A stretch of DNA of 12,816 nt from an uncultured Gemmatimonadota bacterium (lineage in GTDB: Bacteria; Gemmatimonadota; Gemmatimonadetes; Gemmatimonadales; Gemmatimonadaceae), in NCBI GenBank assembly GCA_946887155.1, contig CAMPKM010000045.1:1-12816 (forward strand), written 5' to 3'. Under the pieces are notes generated by a model, which did no database searches, was not told where the DNA came from, and saw nothing but the letters and a program-made list of their open reading frames with translations. Position numbers and translations under genes: made by a program. Each line of letters opens with the position of its first letter. Within the stretch, counting starts at the first letter, position 1. This document shows, one piece after another, positions 1 to 7,418 of this stretch.

Positions 1-221
1 AGGTTCTCCGACGCATTTTCACCGAGTACGATCGCCCGGCCTGACGATGGCCTCAGCAGGCCAAGAAAGATCTTGATGGCGGTGCTCTTGCCGGCCCCGT
101 TTTCGCCCAGGATTCCGGTGATGCCGTCGTAGATGTTGAAGCTGACTTCGTTGAGCGCGAGAACGTTTCGATACTGCTTCGTCAGGCGGTCGGCGGTGAG
201 AAGCGGCTGGCCTGAGGTCAT
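1..221 (-). CDS. ABC transporter ATP-binding protein, N-terminal part (cut by window edge)
   Basis: The first 73 codons of an ABC-type ATPase are visible. Translation from the ATG at 221 gives an aromatic A-loop residue (Tyr17 in the stretch KQYRNVLAL) and an intact Walker A motif GENGAGKST at residues 39-47 with the nucleotide-binding Lys45. The Q-loop, signature and Walker B lie outside the window. The ATPase would power a membrane transporter from the cytoplasmic face; the substrate cannot be told from this fragment, though the sequence looks like the ABC-2 exporter type. The start overlaps the stop of the Sel1 lipoprotein gene as TGATG (219-223), and a good ribosome site (AAGGGAG) lies four bases before the ATG inside the end of that gene, so the two are probably co-translated. 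The family call is firm; the transported cargo is unknown. Confidence 0.9.
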   Translation of the reverse strand, partial: MTSGQPLLTADRLTKQYRNVLALNEVSFNIYDGITGILGENGAGKSTAIKIFLGLLRPSSGRAIVLGENASEN

Positions 222-1156
222 CACGCTCCCTTGGGACGGGGGCAGGCGGGCGCGTGACCCAGCTGACACGCTTGCTGCTTGAAGCGCTCCGCCTCCTCGG
301 TGCTGCGATAAACGCCGGCGCCCTTCTCGTACAGCAGGCCAAGGCTGTAACACGCCTCACCGATCCGCCCCGTGCAGGCACGCCGGTAGTATGACGTGGC
401 GCGCTGCAGGTCCTGCGCGGCACCGCGTCCCGATTCATGCGCCTTGGCCAGCTGAAGGCATCCGGTCGCCTCCTCCTGCTCGATGCACGCGGTACGCAAC
501 ATGATTCGCGCACTCGAATCGTCAGGCGCGGGCACAATCCCGGCGATGTACATCTCGGCCAGTCCGACACATCCGACGGCGTCCTTCGCCTCGCACGCGC
601 CCTGATACAATGTTGCGGCGCGCGGCAGGTCCGGCTCGACGCCGTCGCCGTATGCGTAGACGTTGGCCAGCCGTGCGCATCCCGATTGGTCGCCGCCCGT
701 ACATCCCTGCTGGAACAGCGCGATGGCGCGCGCCATGTCGCGAGGAACGCCTGCGCCGGCGCGATAGAGCGTTCCCAGGTTGGAACAGCCTCTGGCCGCG
801 CCACCCTCGCATCCCTTCTGCAGGAGCGTGAAGGCGTGCGCGGAATCGCGCGCTACGCCCTGACCGTTCTGGTACAGTCCTCCCAGGTCAACGCACCCAT
901 CGGCAATGCCACCGTCGCATGCCTTCGTGAGCAGGACTGCACCTCGCTTGGCGTCCTTGAGGATATACTCGCCCTTGAGGAGTCGGATGCCGAGTGCGCT
1001 GCATGATGCGGCCGTTCCTGACTCACACTCAGCCCGCAGTTCCCTGGCTTCCTGGTTCGCGGGATGACAGCCCGCCGCCACCAGTCCGACCAGCACCGAA
1101 AGCACCCACGATTGTGTTCGCGCCAGCCAGGGCTTGCCCGGTGAGAAACAACGCAT
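221..1156 (-). CDS. Sel1-repeat lipoprotein with paired cysteines (Hcp-like)
   Basis: The product is a predicted exported lipoprotein of 311 residues. A short basic N-terminus is followed by a hydrophobic run ending in VAAGC, with Cys30 as the likely lipidated residue. The rest is a solenoid of Sel1-like repeats of 36 residues with the usual LG.LY..G.GV.RD pattern. Each repeat carries two cysteines: Cys44/52, 80/88, 116/124, 152/160, 188/196, 224/233, 261/269 and 297/305. That spacing is typical of the Helicobacter Hcp subfamily, where each helix pair is tied by a disulfide, and it fits an oxidising location outside the cytoplasm. Such proteins usually act as protein-protein adaptors; the partner is unknown. 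The ATG at 1156 has no convincing ribosome site (an AGGAG sits about 25 bases upstream with no start near it), so the start is less sure than the family. The stop overlaps the ABC ATPase start, which suggests the lipoprotein serves that transporter. Confidence 0.9.
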   Translation of the reverse strand: MRCFSPGKPWLARTQSWVLSVLVGLVAAGCHPANQEARELRAECESGTAASCSALGIRLLKGEYILKDAKRGAVLLTKACDGGIADGCVDLGGLYQNGQGVARDSAHAFTLLQKGCEGGAARGCSNLGTLYRAGAGVPRDMARAIALFQQGCTGGDQSGCARLANVYAYGDGVEPDLPRAATLYQGACEAKDAVGCVGLAEMYIAGIVPAPDDSSARIMLRTACIEQEEATGCLQLAKAHESGRGAAQDLQRATSYYRRACTGRIGEACYSLGLLYEKGAGVYRSTEEAERFKQQACQLGHAPACPRPKGA

Positions 1157-1239
1157 TCTGCGGTGCGGTGGGGGTAGACTGCTCCTGCGACCGCGACCGT
1201 TACGTCGTCCTGAAGTGGGAAGTTTCAGTCCCCGTTCAA

Positions 1240-3375
1240 CTATCCCGTTGCGTGCGCCACGGCCTGGGCGCGATCACGAAAGAGGCCTTCAAGGGACTGT
1301 TCGAGCGACGGCATCAGGTTCCCGCGTTCACTCCCCAGGGCGCTGTATCCGGGCCTGGGCGCCACACGACCAAGCTGAGGTCCGGGTACCTCCTCCACGA
1401 CGCTCGGGTCCCCGCCACATTCCGCCAGTACCGTTTGGGCCAGGGTGGTCCAGCTCACCGCTCCCTGGTTCGCGAGGTGCCAGACACCGGACTCGCCGTC
1501 AATCAGCAGGTCGAGCACGGAGTCGGCCAGGGCGGGGACGTAGGTCGGCGATATCACGTCGCTGGACGTGAAAATCCTCTCGCCGCGAGACGCGGCTTGC
1601 AGTACGCGCGCGGTGAAGGTTCGAAGATCCCAGGCGTCCATGAACGCGCTGGTGCGAACAATGAGTGCGGACGGCAGCGACTCCTGCACTGAACGTTCCA
1701 GTTCCACCTTGCTGCGGCCATAGGTGTTCAGCGGGGCGACCGGATGTGTCTCGAGGTATGGCGTACTGTTGGCGCCGTCGAATACCAGGTCTGATGAAAA
1801 TGAAACGAGCGACGCTCCGACCCGCGCGCATGCTTTCGCTACCAGCGCCGCCCCGGACCCGTTCACGGCCATGCATGTGTCGACGTTCGACTCGGCGCCA
1901 TCGACGTCGACAAAACCCGTCGCGTTGATCACCGCCCAGGGCTGGCTTGCCCCGATGGCCCGGCCCACGTCGGCGGCGCTGGTGATGTCCACCTCGCCGC
2001 GCCCGAGGGCAACGACGTCGATGCCGCGATGGGTGCACCGCCGCACCAACACCGATCCGAGTGTGCCCGTTGGACCGAGAAGCAGGAGGCGCTTGTGCCG
2101 GCGGGATCGCGATGCCTTTCCATTCGTTTGCCGGTTCCACCAGCCGGCATGGTCGAGCAGCGGATGCTGGATCTTGCCGGTGGTCGCAAGCTGCTTCACC
2201 GCGGTCGACAGTGCCGTGGGGCGCGCTGGGCTGGCCCGAAGGTCGAACACGCCCGATTCGTAGTCGCCACGGTCGAGGGTCACGAGCCGGCTCCAGTCAT
2301 AGGCGCCTAACAACGACCAGACACACAGGGCCCTTGCCGGTATCCCTCGTTCCGACGCCGCTTTCATCCCCGACCACGCTTCGTGAAGCCAGCGCAACTG
2401 GTCCTCGCGCGTGCAGGCGATGTGAACCTCGGTCAGCGCCACCGGCTTGCCGTACCGCATGAAGTACCGCTCGATGACGCTTTCGAAGCCGCTCGCCATC
2501 GGCGGATCGCCACGCACCGCCGCGACATCGGCGTACCGCTGGCGCCCGTTCCCGCCGATCGATTCCGGTGGATACCGGTCCAGCCGGTGATCGAGCAGCC
2601 GGTCGCTGGTCACGTAGTAGTTGGCGCCGATGGTGTCCGGGGGACACGGGTGCCGGGCGAACCACTCCAGTTCGTCGGTCGTGGCGCCGTTCGAGACCAG
2701 GTACTGCCACAGCGGATGGCTCCAGTTCACGCGACCGAACAGCAGGTCGAGCACGAGGTCGCGCCGTGCGTTCTCGAAGTCCGCCTGCCTGACGAGGGGC
2801 TCGGTACTGAAGACGGTGCCGGCATCGTCGGTGTGGAGGAGCTGCGCATCGGGGATGACGCTGCGGATGGCGTCCATCGCCTCGACGATGGCACGCGCCT
2901 GCGTCAGCACCATACGCACGAACGCGGCATCACTGCGCGCATGCGGATACCAGTGGCCATAGAGACCGCTGAATCGGGCGGTCGCCAGCGGTTCGTTGAC
3001 TGGCGTCCACTCGCGGATCCATGGATATCGCTCCGCGACCGACCGCGCGAATTCGGCGAACAATGACGGGAAGGCCCGGTCCGTCAGGTTCGTATGAGCC
3101 GGGCCGCTGCCGTGATGCAGCAACCCGGCAATGGGCCGGATGCCGAGCTCGCGCAGCCGATCGAGCCGGACATCCGTCCACTCGAAGAACGTGTCGCGCC
3201 ACCGGTTCGGCGCCATCCGCTCCCAGAGGAGCGGGTATCGAATGGCCTTGATGCCAAGTCCCGCAAAGCGGTTGAGATCTTCGGCGCGAACGTGGTGTCC
3301 CGTTCGCACGACCTGGTCGAAATACTGGTCGCCGACCCTGTTCACCGTGCACTCGATACCGCCCCAGACTTCCAT
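1240..3375 (-). CDS. Fusion of GH1-type glycosidase and RmlD-type sugar-nucleotide reductase
   Basis: A single uninterrupted frame of 711 residues joins two enzymes. Residues 1 to about 400 resemble glycoside hydrolase family 1: TPVNEP at 124-129 gives the acid/base Glu128, and LTEVH near 314-318 gives the likely nucleophile Glu316, although classical GH1 enzymes have TENG there. A linker with HAGWWNR leads into an RmlD/SDR domain from about 427 to the end, with the nucleotide loop GPTGTLGS (434-441), INATGFVDVDGAE (483-495), SSDLVFDG (527-534) and the active-site pair Tyr552/Lys556 in YGRSK. RmlD enzymes reduce dTDP-4-keto-sugars with NAD(P)H; the substrate here is not known. There is no signal peptide, so it should be cytoplasmic. 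I chose the ATG at 3375 because it overlaps the glycosyltransferase stop (TGATG); the frame is open for 46 more codons upstream, but these lie wholly inside that gene and look random. Confidence 0.88.
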   Translation of the reverse strand: MEVWGGIECTVNRVGDQYFDQVVRTGHHVRAEDLNRFAGLGIKAIRYPLLWERMAPNRWRDTFFEWTDVRLDRLRELGIRPIAGLLHHGSGPAHTNLTDRAFPSLFAEFARSVAERYPWIREWTPVNEPLATARFSGLYGHWYPHARSDAAFVRMVLTQARAIVEAMDAIRSVIPDAQLLHTDDAGTVFSTEPLVRQADFENARRDLVLDLLFGRVNWSHPLWQYLVSNGATTDELEWFARHPCPPDTIGANYYVTSDRLLDHRLDRYPPESIGGNGRQRYADVAAVRGDPPMASGFESVIERYFMRYGKPVALTEVHIACTREDQLRWLHEAWSGMKAASERGIPARALCVWSLLGAYDWSRLVTLDRGDYESGVFDLRASPARPTALSTAVKQLATTGKIQHPLLDHAGWWNRQTNGKASRSRRHKRLLLLGPTGTLGSVLVRRCTHRGIDVVALGRGEVDITSAADVGRAIGASQPWAVINATGFVDVDGAESNVDTCMAVNGSGAALVAKACARVGASLVSFSSDLVFDGANSTPYLETHPVAPLNTYGRSKVELERSVQESLPSALIVRTSAFMDAWDLRTFTARVLQAASRGERIFTSSDVISPTYVPALADSVLDLLIDGESGVWHLANQGAVSWTTLAQTVLAECGGDPSVVEEVPGPQLGRVAPRPGYSALGSERGNLMPSLEQSLEGLFRDRAQAVAHATG

Positions 3376-4658
3376 CACGGCAGCGGCACTGAGGTAGGAA
3401 CCGTGCCCGTGACCGGGAACGACAGCCCGATGTTCGCGCTGCTGGTACGGGATGGCCGTGCCGACATGGAGCGCGCCATCAGTGCCTGCATCCGCGCCCA
3501 CGTGCGATCCCACGATTGCATGGCCAGGTAATGATCCACCCGGTGCTGGCGCTTTGGATCATCTTCGTCCAGCGCTCTTTCGATGGCAGCGATGAACTCG
3601 TCGGCACTGTCGCCGAACCCGAGAAATCCCGTGTCCCCGAACGTTCGCACCACGTCGCGGACCGACGTCGAGACCACGCGGCGGCCAGCGGCGAGGTAAT
3701 CGGGCCTCTTGGTCGGGCTGACGAAGCGCGTCGAATCGTTATGCGCAAACGGCAGCAGCGCCACGTCCCAACCGGACAGGTACGCCGGCAGCTCATCGTA
3801 GTGCCGGCCTCCGAGATAGTGCAGGTTGGCGCCCCGGGGCAGGGAAGCCGGGTCGATCTTGGTTACCGGTCCGACGAAAACGAACTGCCAGGTCGGCCTC
3901 GCGCTTGCGACCTCGCGAACGAGATCGAGGTCGATCCGTTCGTCGATCACTCCGCAATAGCCGAGTCGTGGCCGCGGAATTGGCGCCTGGTCCGCCGGAT
4001 CCTGCCGGATGCTCCGCGCGCGGGCAAAGTGCGCGGCGTCGACGCTGCTCGGCACCGCGTGCACTTCCCGGTGATGCCGCTGTTTTGCTTCGTGGAGGCT
4101 GTATCCGCCGGTGAACACGATGTCACAACGGCTGAACAGTTGCTGCTCGAGCGATCGCATTTCAGGCGGTGCTCCAGCGAAGCCGGACAACTCGTCCATG
4201 CAGTCGTAGACCACGCACTCGGCCTCGAGGTGCCCGGAGAAGGGCAATGCCATCGGCGTGTAGTACCACAGGATGAAATCCCGAACGCCTTCGCGGCTGA
4301 GCCACGTATCGAGCAGTTGTCGCAATGCTGCCCAGCGTTCACGGCCCGTCAATCCGGCCGGAATGTGCGGAGTGGCCACCACGACGTTTTGCACCGGACT
4401 GGTGACTTCCAGCCTGGGACGCACGGAGTCTTCGAACGGTTCCTCAAATACAAAAACGCGCCGGTCTCGTGCGGCGCGTGTCAGGAGGTGCTGGGGTCGC
4501 TGGTACACCCACGACCAGCGCAGGTGTGTCAGGCACACCAGGTCGCTGCTCGGCTGTGCTCCAGTGTCTCGTAACACGAGTGCCATGGATTCCTCACGAA
4601 CCAATCGGTGAAGCGTGCCCCGTTCGGCACGCAATGAGTCGGATGAGCCGCTGGACAT
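3375..4658 (-). CDS. Glycosyltransferase, GT4 / family 1 type
   Basis: This is a two-domain GT-B glycosyltransferase of 427 residues, expected to move a sugar from a nucleotide donor to an acceptor in the cytoplasm. The N-terminal half has the YQRPQHLLTR motif (about 52-61) common to one branch of these enzymes. The C-terminal half has the donor-site stretch LLPF...SPTKRPDYLAAG (about 301-325) followed by VVST. The conserved Glu usually found before YLAAG is Asp here (Asp320). There is no signal peptide or membrane segment. The ATG at 4658 overlaps the GH2 stop as TGATG and is preferred over a GTG eleven codons upstream (4691); no ribosome site precedes either, so coupling is likely. The gene sits between two glycosidase genes and across from a UDP-galactopyranose mutase, so UDP-galactofuranose is a plausible donor, but that is inference. 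Confidence 0.88.
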   Translation of the reverse strand: MSSGSSDSLRAERGTLHRLVREESMALVLRDTGAQPSSDLVCLTHLRWSWVYQRPQHLLTRAARDRRVFVFEEPFEDSVRPRLEVTSPVQNVVVATPHIPAGLTGRERWAALRQLLDTWLSREGVRDFILWYYTPMALPFSGHLEAECVVYDCMDELSGFAGAPPEMRSLEQQLFSRCDIVFTGGYSLHEAKQRHHREVHAVPSSVDAAHFARARSIRQDPADQAPIPRPRLGYCGVIDERIDLDLVREVASARPTWQFVFVGPVTKIDPASLPRGANLHYLGGRHYDELPAYLSGWDVALLPFAHNDSTRFVSPTKRPDYLAAGRRVVSTSVRDVVRTFGDTGFLGFGDSADEFIAAIERALDEDDPKRQHRVDHYLAMQSWDRTWARMQALMARSMSARPSRTSSANIGLSFPVTGTVPTSVPLP

Positions 4659-6466
4659 CAGGCTGGTCTCGCGGGTGATGGTGTTACCCACGAGCGCGGC
4701 GGACGCTCACCAATGGTGGCTTCCGCCATTTCAGCGAGCGGGAACTTGGGTCGTCGATCGGCATGCAACAGCCCGTTCCGTTCCTGATATGTGTCAGCGA
4801 ACTGTGTATAGCAAAACCCGGCGAGCATTTGCAATCCGGAAACCACCCACAGCAACTGGGCGTAGCGTTCCGCGAGCTCGTCAGGCGTCGGCACGACCGA
4901 GTAACCCCACGAATCCTCTTCGAGCAGCGCGATGCCGCCGAATTCCGAGAGGATGATCGGATGGTCGGGGCCGGCATGATCGCCGATGCGCAGCAGCCGG
5001 CCGCCCGGGCGTTCGTGCTGAAACAGGCGCAACCGTGCGTCGCTCGTGTGGTAACGCCGGGCGATGCGCGTGGGGTCGCTGTCGTAATCGTGAATCCCGA
5101 TGATGTCGGTGGCGACACTTTCCCAGCCGTCGTTCCCGATCACCGGCCGCGTCGGGTCCAGTGTCCTGGTGAGGTGATACAGCGCCTGCACGTAATGCCT
5201 TTCCGCGGCGCTGTTAGGCAGGTTGGGAACGCCCCACGACTCGTTGAACGGCACCCAGGCCGCGACGCACGGGTGACTGGTATCGCGGGCGATGACTTCT
5301 TCCCACTCCTTTTGCAGGCGTCGCACCGATCTCGCCGTGAACCGGTACGCACTCGGCATTTCCTCCCACACCAGCAGGCCGAGCTTGTCACACCAGTAGA
5401 GGTATCGTGGATCTTCGATCTTCTGGTGCTTCCTGACGCCGTTGAATCCCATCGCCTTCGCCAGTTCCACATCACGTCGCAGGGCGAAGCCGTCAGGGGC
5501 GGTCATGCCGGTGTCGGGCCAGTATCCCTGGTCCAGCACCATGCGCATGCGATAGGCACGGCCGTTGAGTATGACACGATCGCCTTGTGTGGCGATTTCG
5601 CGCAGGGCGGTGTAACTGCGCACCTCGTCGATGACCTTGCCCTCACCATCGGTGAGGTCCATGAACACGTCGATCAGCGTTGGCGACGACGGGCTCCACA
5701 GGAAGTCATTGCGCGAGTCATCGATCCCCGGGTCCGACAATGCGATGCGCCGGTGGACGATCTGGCCGAGGACGAGATAGCTGTCCTGAGCGAGCAGGAC
5801 TTCTCCCACCTGGAGCCGCACATTGAGAAAGAGCGGTGAACGCGTCTTTGCCTCGATGGTCACGTACATCGCGATTTCCCACCGGTCCAGGTTGGGCGTG
5901 AAGACCACCTGGTCGATGTGGGCGGGCGGCAGTTCCTCGAGCCAGACTGTTTGCCAAATCCCCGTGGTGCGGGGATACCAGATCAGGTGGGGCTCCAGCT
6001 CCCAGTCCTGTTTGCCGCGTGGTTGCTCGAGGTCGAGCGGATTGTCGTAGGCACGGACCGTCAGCGTGCGATGGCCCGCGGCGACGAGATCGGTGATGTC
6101 GAACGAAAACGGCGTATAGCCGCCTTCGTGTTCACCAACCTTGACTGGTCCCAGCCACACCGTCGCGTGATAGTCGACGGCGCCGAAGCGAAGCATCAGG
6201 CGTTCCCCGGGCACCGGAACGTCGACGTCGAGCTCCCTGCGGTACCAGACCGCGGAGAAGAGGCCCGTTTGCTGGATTCCACTGCGCCGGGTTTCGGGAG
6301 AGAACGGGACCTCGATGACCTGGTCCCAGGGCACGCGCTCAGGATCCGACAGGCTCGCTTCGGGATCGATCGCAAACGACCAGGGACCGTTGAGGCTGAT
6401 CCAGCGCTTGCGTCGCAGTAATGGTCTTGGATACTCGGAAACCGCCGCCCCGTCTTCGCTTGCCAT
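4658..6466 (-). CDS. Glycoside hydrolase family 2 enzyme
   Basis: The product, 602 residues from the ATG at 6466, has the three-part GH2 layout: a jelly-roll sugar-binding domain starting at YPRPLLRRKRW and SLNGPWSFAID, an Ig-like domain around residues 180-290, and a catalytic barrel from about 300. The acid/base is Glu409 in FNESWG, the nucleophile Glu508 in ILSEFGG; GFNGVRKHQKIEDPRY (340-355) is the usual conserved stretch before the active site. GH2 includes beta-galactosidases, glucuronidases, mannosidases and bacterial galactofuranosidases; sequence alone does not choose. No signal peptide is seen, unusual for a polymer-degrading enzyme, and the gene is coupled to a glycosyltransferase. 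The frame stays open upstream to 6637, but homology-like sequence begins at SEYPRP and GGGGA lies three bases before the ATG at 6466, so I use that start. The next ATG upstream in frame (6493) is the main alternative. Confidence 0.87.
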   Translation of the reverse strand: MASEDGAAVSEYPRPLLRRKRWISLNGPWSFAIDPEASLSDPERVPWDQVIEVPFSPETRRSGIQQTGLFSAVWYRRELDVDVPVPGERLMLRFGAVDYHATVWLGPVKVGEHEGGYTPFSFDITDLVAAGHRTLTVRAYDNPLDLEQPRGKQDWELEPHLIWYPRTTGIWQTVWLEELPPAHIDQVVFTPNLDRWEIAMYVTIEAKTRSPLFLNVRLQVGEVLLAQDSYLVLGQIVHRRIALSDPGIDDSRNDFLWSPSSPTLIDVFMDLTDGEGKVIDEVRSYTALREIATQGDRVILNGRAYRMRMVLDQGYWPDTGMTAPDGFALRRDVELAKAMGFNGVRKHQKIEDPRYLYWCDKLGLLVWEEMPSAYRFTARSVRRLQKEWEEVIARDTSHPCVAAWVPFNESWGVPNLPNSAAERHYVQALYHLTRTLDPTRPVIGNDGWESVATDIIGIHDYDSDPTRIARRYHTSDARLRLFQHERPGGRLLRIGDHAGPDHPIILSEFGGIALLEEDSWGYSVVPTPDELAERYAQLLWVVSGLQMLAGFCYTQFADTYQERNGLLHADRRPKFPLAEMAEATIGERPPRSWVTPSPARPA

Positions 6467-6784
6467 GTTTCCCCGAAGTGTCGCCGGCCTCATCGTGGCC
6501 GGCCTGGTGATGGCGCAAGGTCTCGTCTCGCGGGGAACAGATACAAGTTCCCGTTCGGGACAACCCCGTCTACTACCATCGGGGAGCGGCGCAGTGCCAC
6601 GAAACACATCATCGGGCCTAACGAGCGGCCCCGACACTTCCGGCTAGTGAATGACTGGCCCCTCTGGGCAATGTCGCGGACGACGTCTTTCGAGGAAATT
6701 AGCCGCGTAAGCGACGCGTGCTATCTGCCGTGACGTCACTCACCGTCGCCAGTCACACGAAACGCAGAAACCGGAGCGTCAAAA
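6467..6784. promoter_or_regulatory. Divergent control region between the GH2 and DUF892 operons
   Basis: About 318 bases separate the two divergent starts, so both operon promoters should lie here. Visible elements are an inverted repeat (6533-6552), one copy of the GCCTAAC heptamer (6616-6622), a perfect 10-bp palindrome GTGACGTCAC (6730-6739), and a ribosome site GGAG (6773-6776) eight bases before the DUF892 ATG. GGAAATT at 6694-6700 resembles the -35 of extracytoplasmic-function sigma promoters, but its -10 partner is poor. I could not assign a confident sigma-70 promoter on either strand. Part of this stretch (6467-6637) is also an open extension of the GH2 frame, which I take to be noncoding. 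Confidence 0.5.
6533..6552. repeat. Inverted repeat, possible operator upstream of the GH2 operon
   Basis: GGGAAC (6533-6538) and GTTCCC (6547-6552) are perfect 6-bp inverted arms around an 8-base AT-richer spacer. It lies about 67 bases upstream of the chosen GH2 start, where a repressor or activator site would fit. Six-base arms occur often by chance, so this is only a candidate. Confidence 0.25.
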
Positions 6785-7366
6785 ATGTCACTCGCAACGC
6801 TACACGACCTCATGGTCCACGAGCTCAAGGATTTGTACAGCGCCGAACGCCAGCTCGTCCGTGCGCTGCCCCGCATGTCGAAGAACGCCAATTCCGATGA
6901 GCTCCGGACGGCGATCGACGAGCATCTTGCTGAAACCGAGGTACAGGTGAGCCGCATCGAGACGATTCTCGAGTCCCTCGGGGAAACGGCCGGCCGAAAG
7001 AAGTGCGAAGGCATGGAAGGCCTCATCGAGGAAGGAAAGTCCCTGCTCGAGGAAGATGCCGATCCGGACGTCATGGACGCCGGCATCATCGTGGCCGCCC
7101 AGAAGGTCGAGCACTACGAGATCGCGGCGTATGGCGCCGTGTGCGAGTACGCGCGCATCATGGGCCACGCCGACGCGCTGTCGCTGCTCGAGCAGACGCT
7201 CGAGGAAGAGAAGCGGGCCGACCAGCGCCTCAACAAGCTGGCCGAAGGTGGTATCAATGCGCTCGCCGAGCGCGACAGCAATGGAGACGACGACGCGATG
7301 GCAACCAATGGTTCCACCCGCCGCCGTTCCCCCGCCAAGAACGGTCGGGCGCGGAGCCGGAAGTGA
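6785..7366 (+). CDS. DUF892 / YciE-like ferritin-fold protein with a basic tail
   Basis: The 193-residue product matches the DUF892 (YciE-like) family, four-helix bundles of ferritin type implicated in stress responses. The N-terminus has the family signature HELKDLYSAERQL (about 12-24). Likely metal-ligand or core acidic positions are Glu13, Glu21, Glu50, the KVEHYEIAAYG block (107-117, Glu109, His110) and Glu142 in LEEEKRAD. Residues past about 162 leave the fold: an acidic stretch (DSNGDDD) and then a Lys/Arg-rich end (TRRRSPAKNGRARSRK), like the flexible DNA-binding tails of some Dps proteins. It is cytoplasmic. A ribosome site GGAG lies eight bases before the ATG. The mutase gene begins 52 bases downstream on the same strand, so they probably share a transcript. 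The family is sure; metal binding and DNA binding are inferred. Confidence 0.9.
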   Translation: MSLATLHDLMVHELKDLYSAERQLVRALPRMSKNANSDELRTAIDEHLAETEVQVSRIETILESLGETAGRKKCEGMEGLIEEGKSLLEEDADPDVMDAGIIVAAQKVEHYEIAAYGAVCEYARIMGHADALSLLEQTLEEEKRADQRLNKLAEGGINALAERDSNGDDDAMATNGSTRRRSPAKNGRARSRK

Positions 7367-7418
7367 GCCGTAGTGCTGCCTGGCATCGCGTCGGCGTGAC
7401 ACGGGAGTGCGCACGCCG

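Noticed and set aside
19..804. 261-codon minus-strand frame across the ABC/Sel1 junction
   Set aside because: Arg/Ser-rich translation out of frame with both real genes, which show Walker A and Sel1 repeats.
1157..1239. Promoter for the Sel1-ABC pair in the 83-base gap
   Set aside because: A TTGAAC is present but no acceptable -10 follows at the right distance; the pair may be read from the upstream operon.
3376..3513. Upstream in-frame extension of the GH1-RmlD gene (46 codons)
   Set aside because: It lies wholly inside the glycosyltransferase gene in another frame, has no GH1-like sequence, and the TGATG overlap gives a better start at 3375.
3516..4574. 352-codon open frame on the plus strand opposite the glycosyltransferase
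   Set aside because: No recognisable domain, and it mirrors a gene with strong GT-B motifs.
4763..5839. 358-codon open frame on the plus strand opposite the GH2 gene
   Set aside because: Antisense shadow of the GH2 catalytic region, no family resemblance.
6467..6637. Upstream in-frame extension of the GH2 gene (57 codons)
   Set aside because: Low-complexity Arg/Pro/Thr sequence with no signal peptide; the ATG at 6466 has a GGGGA site and sits just before the first GH2-like residues.
6730..6739. Palindrome GTGACGTCAC as a separate operator
   Set aside because: Ten-base palindromes are expected several times in a window of this size; kept only as a note in the control region.
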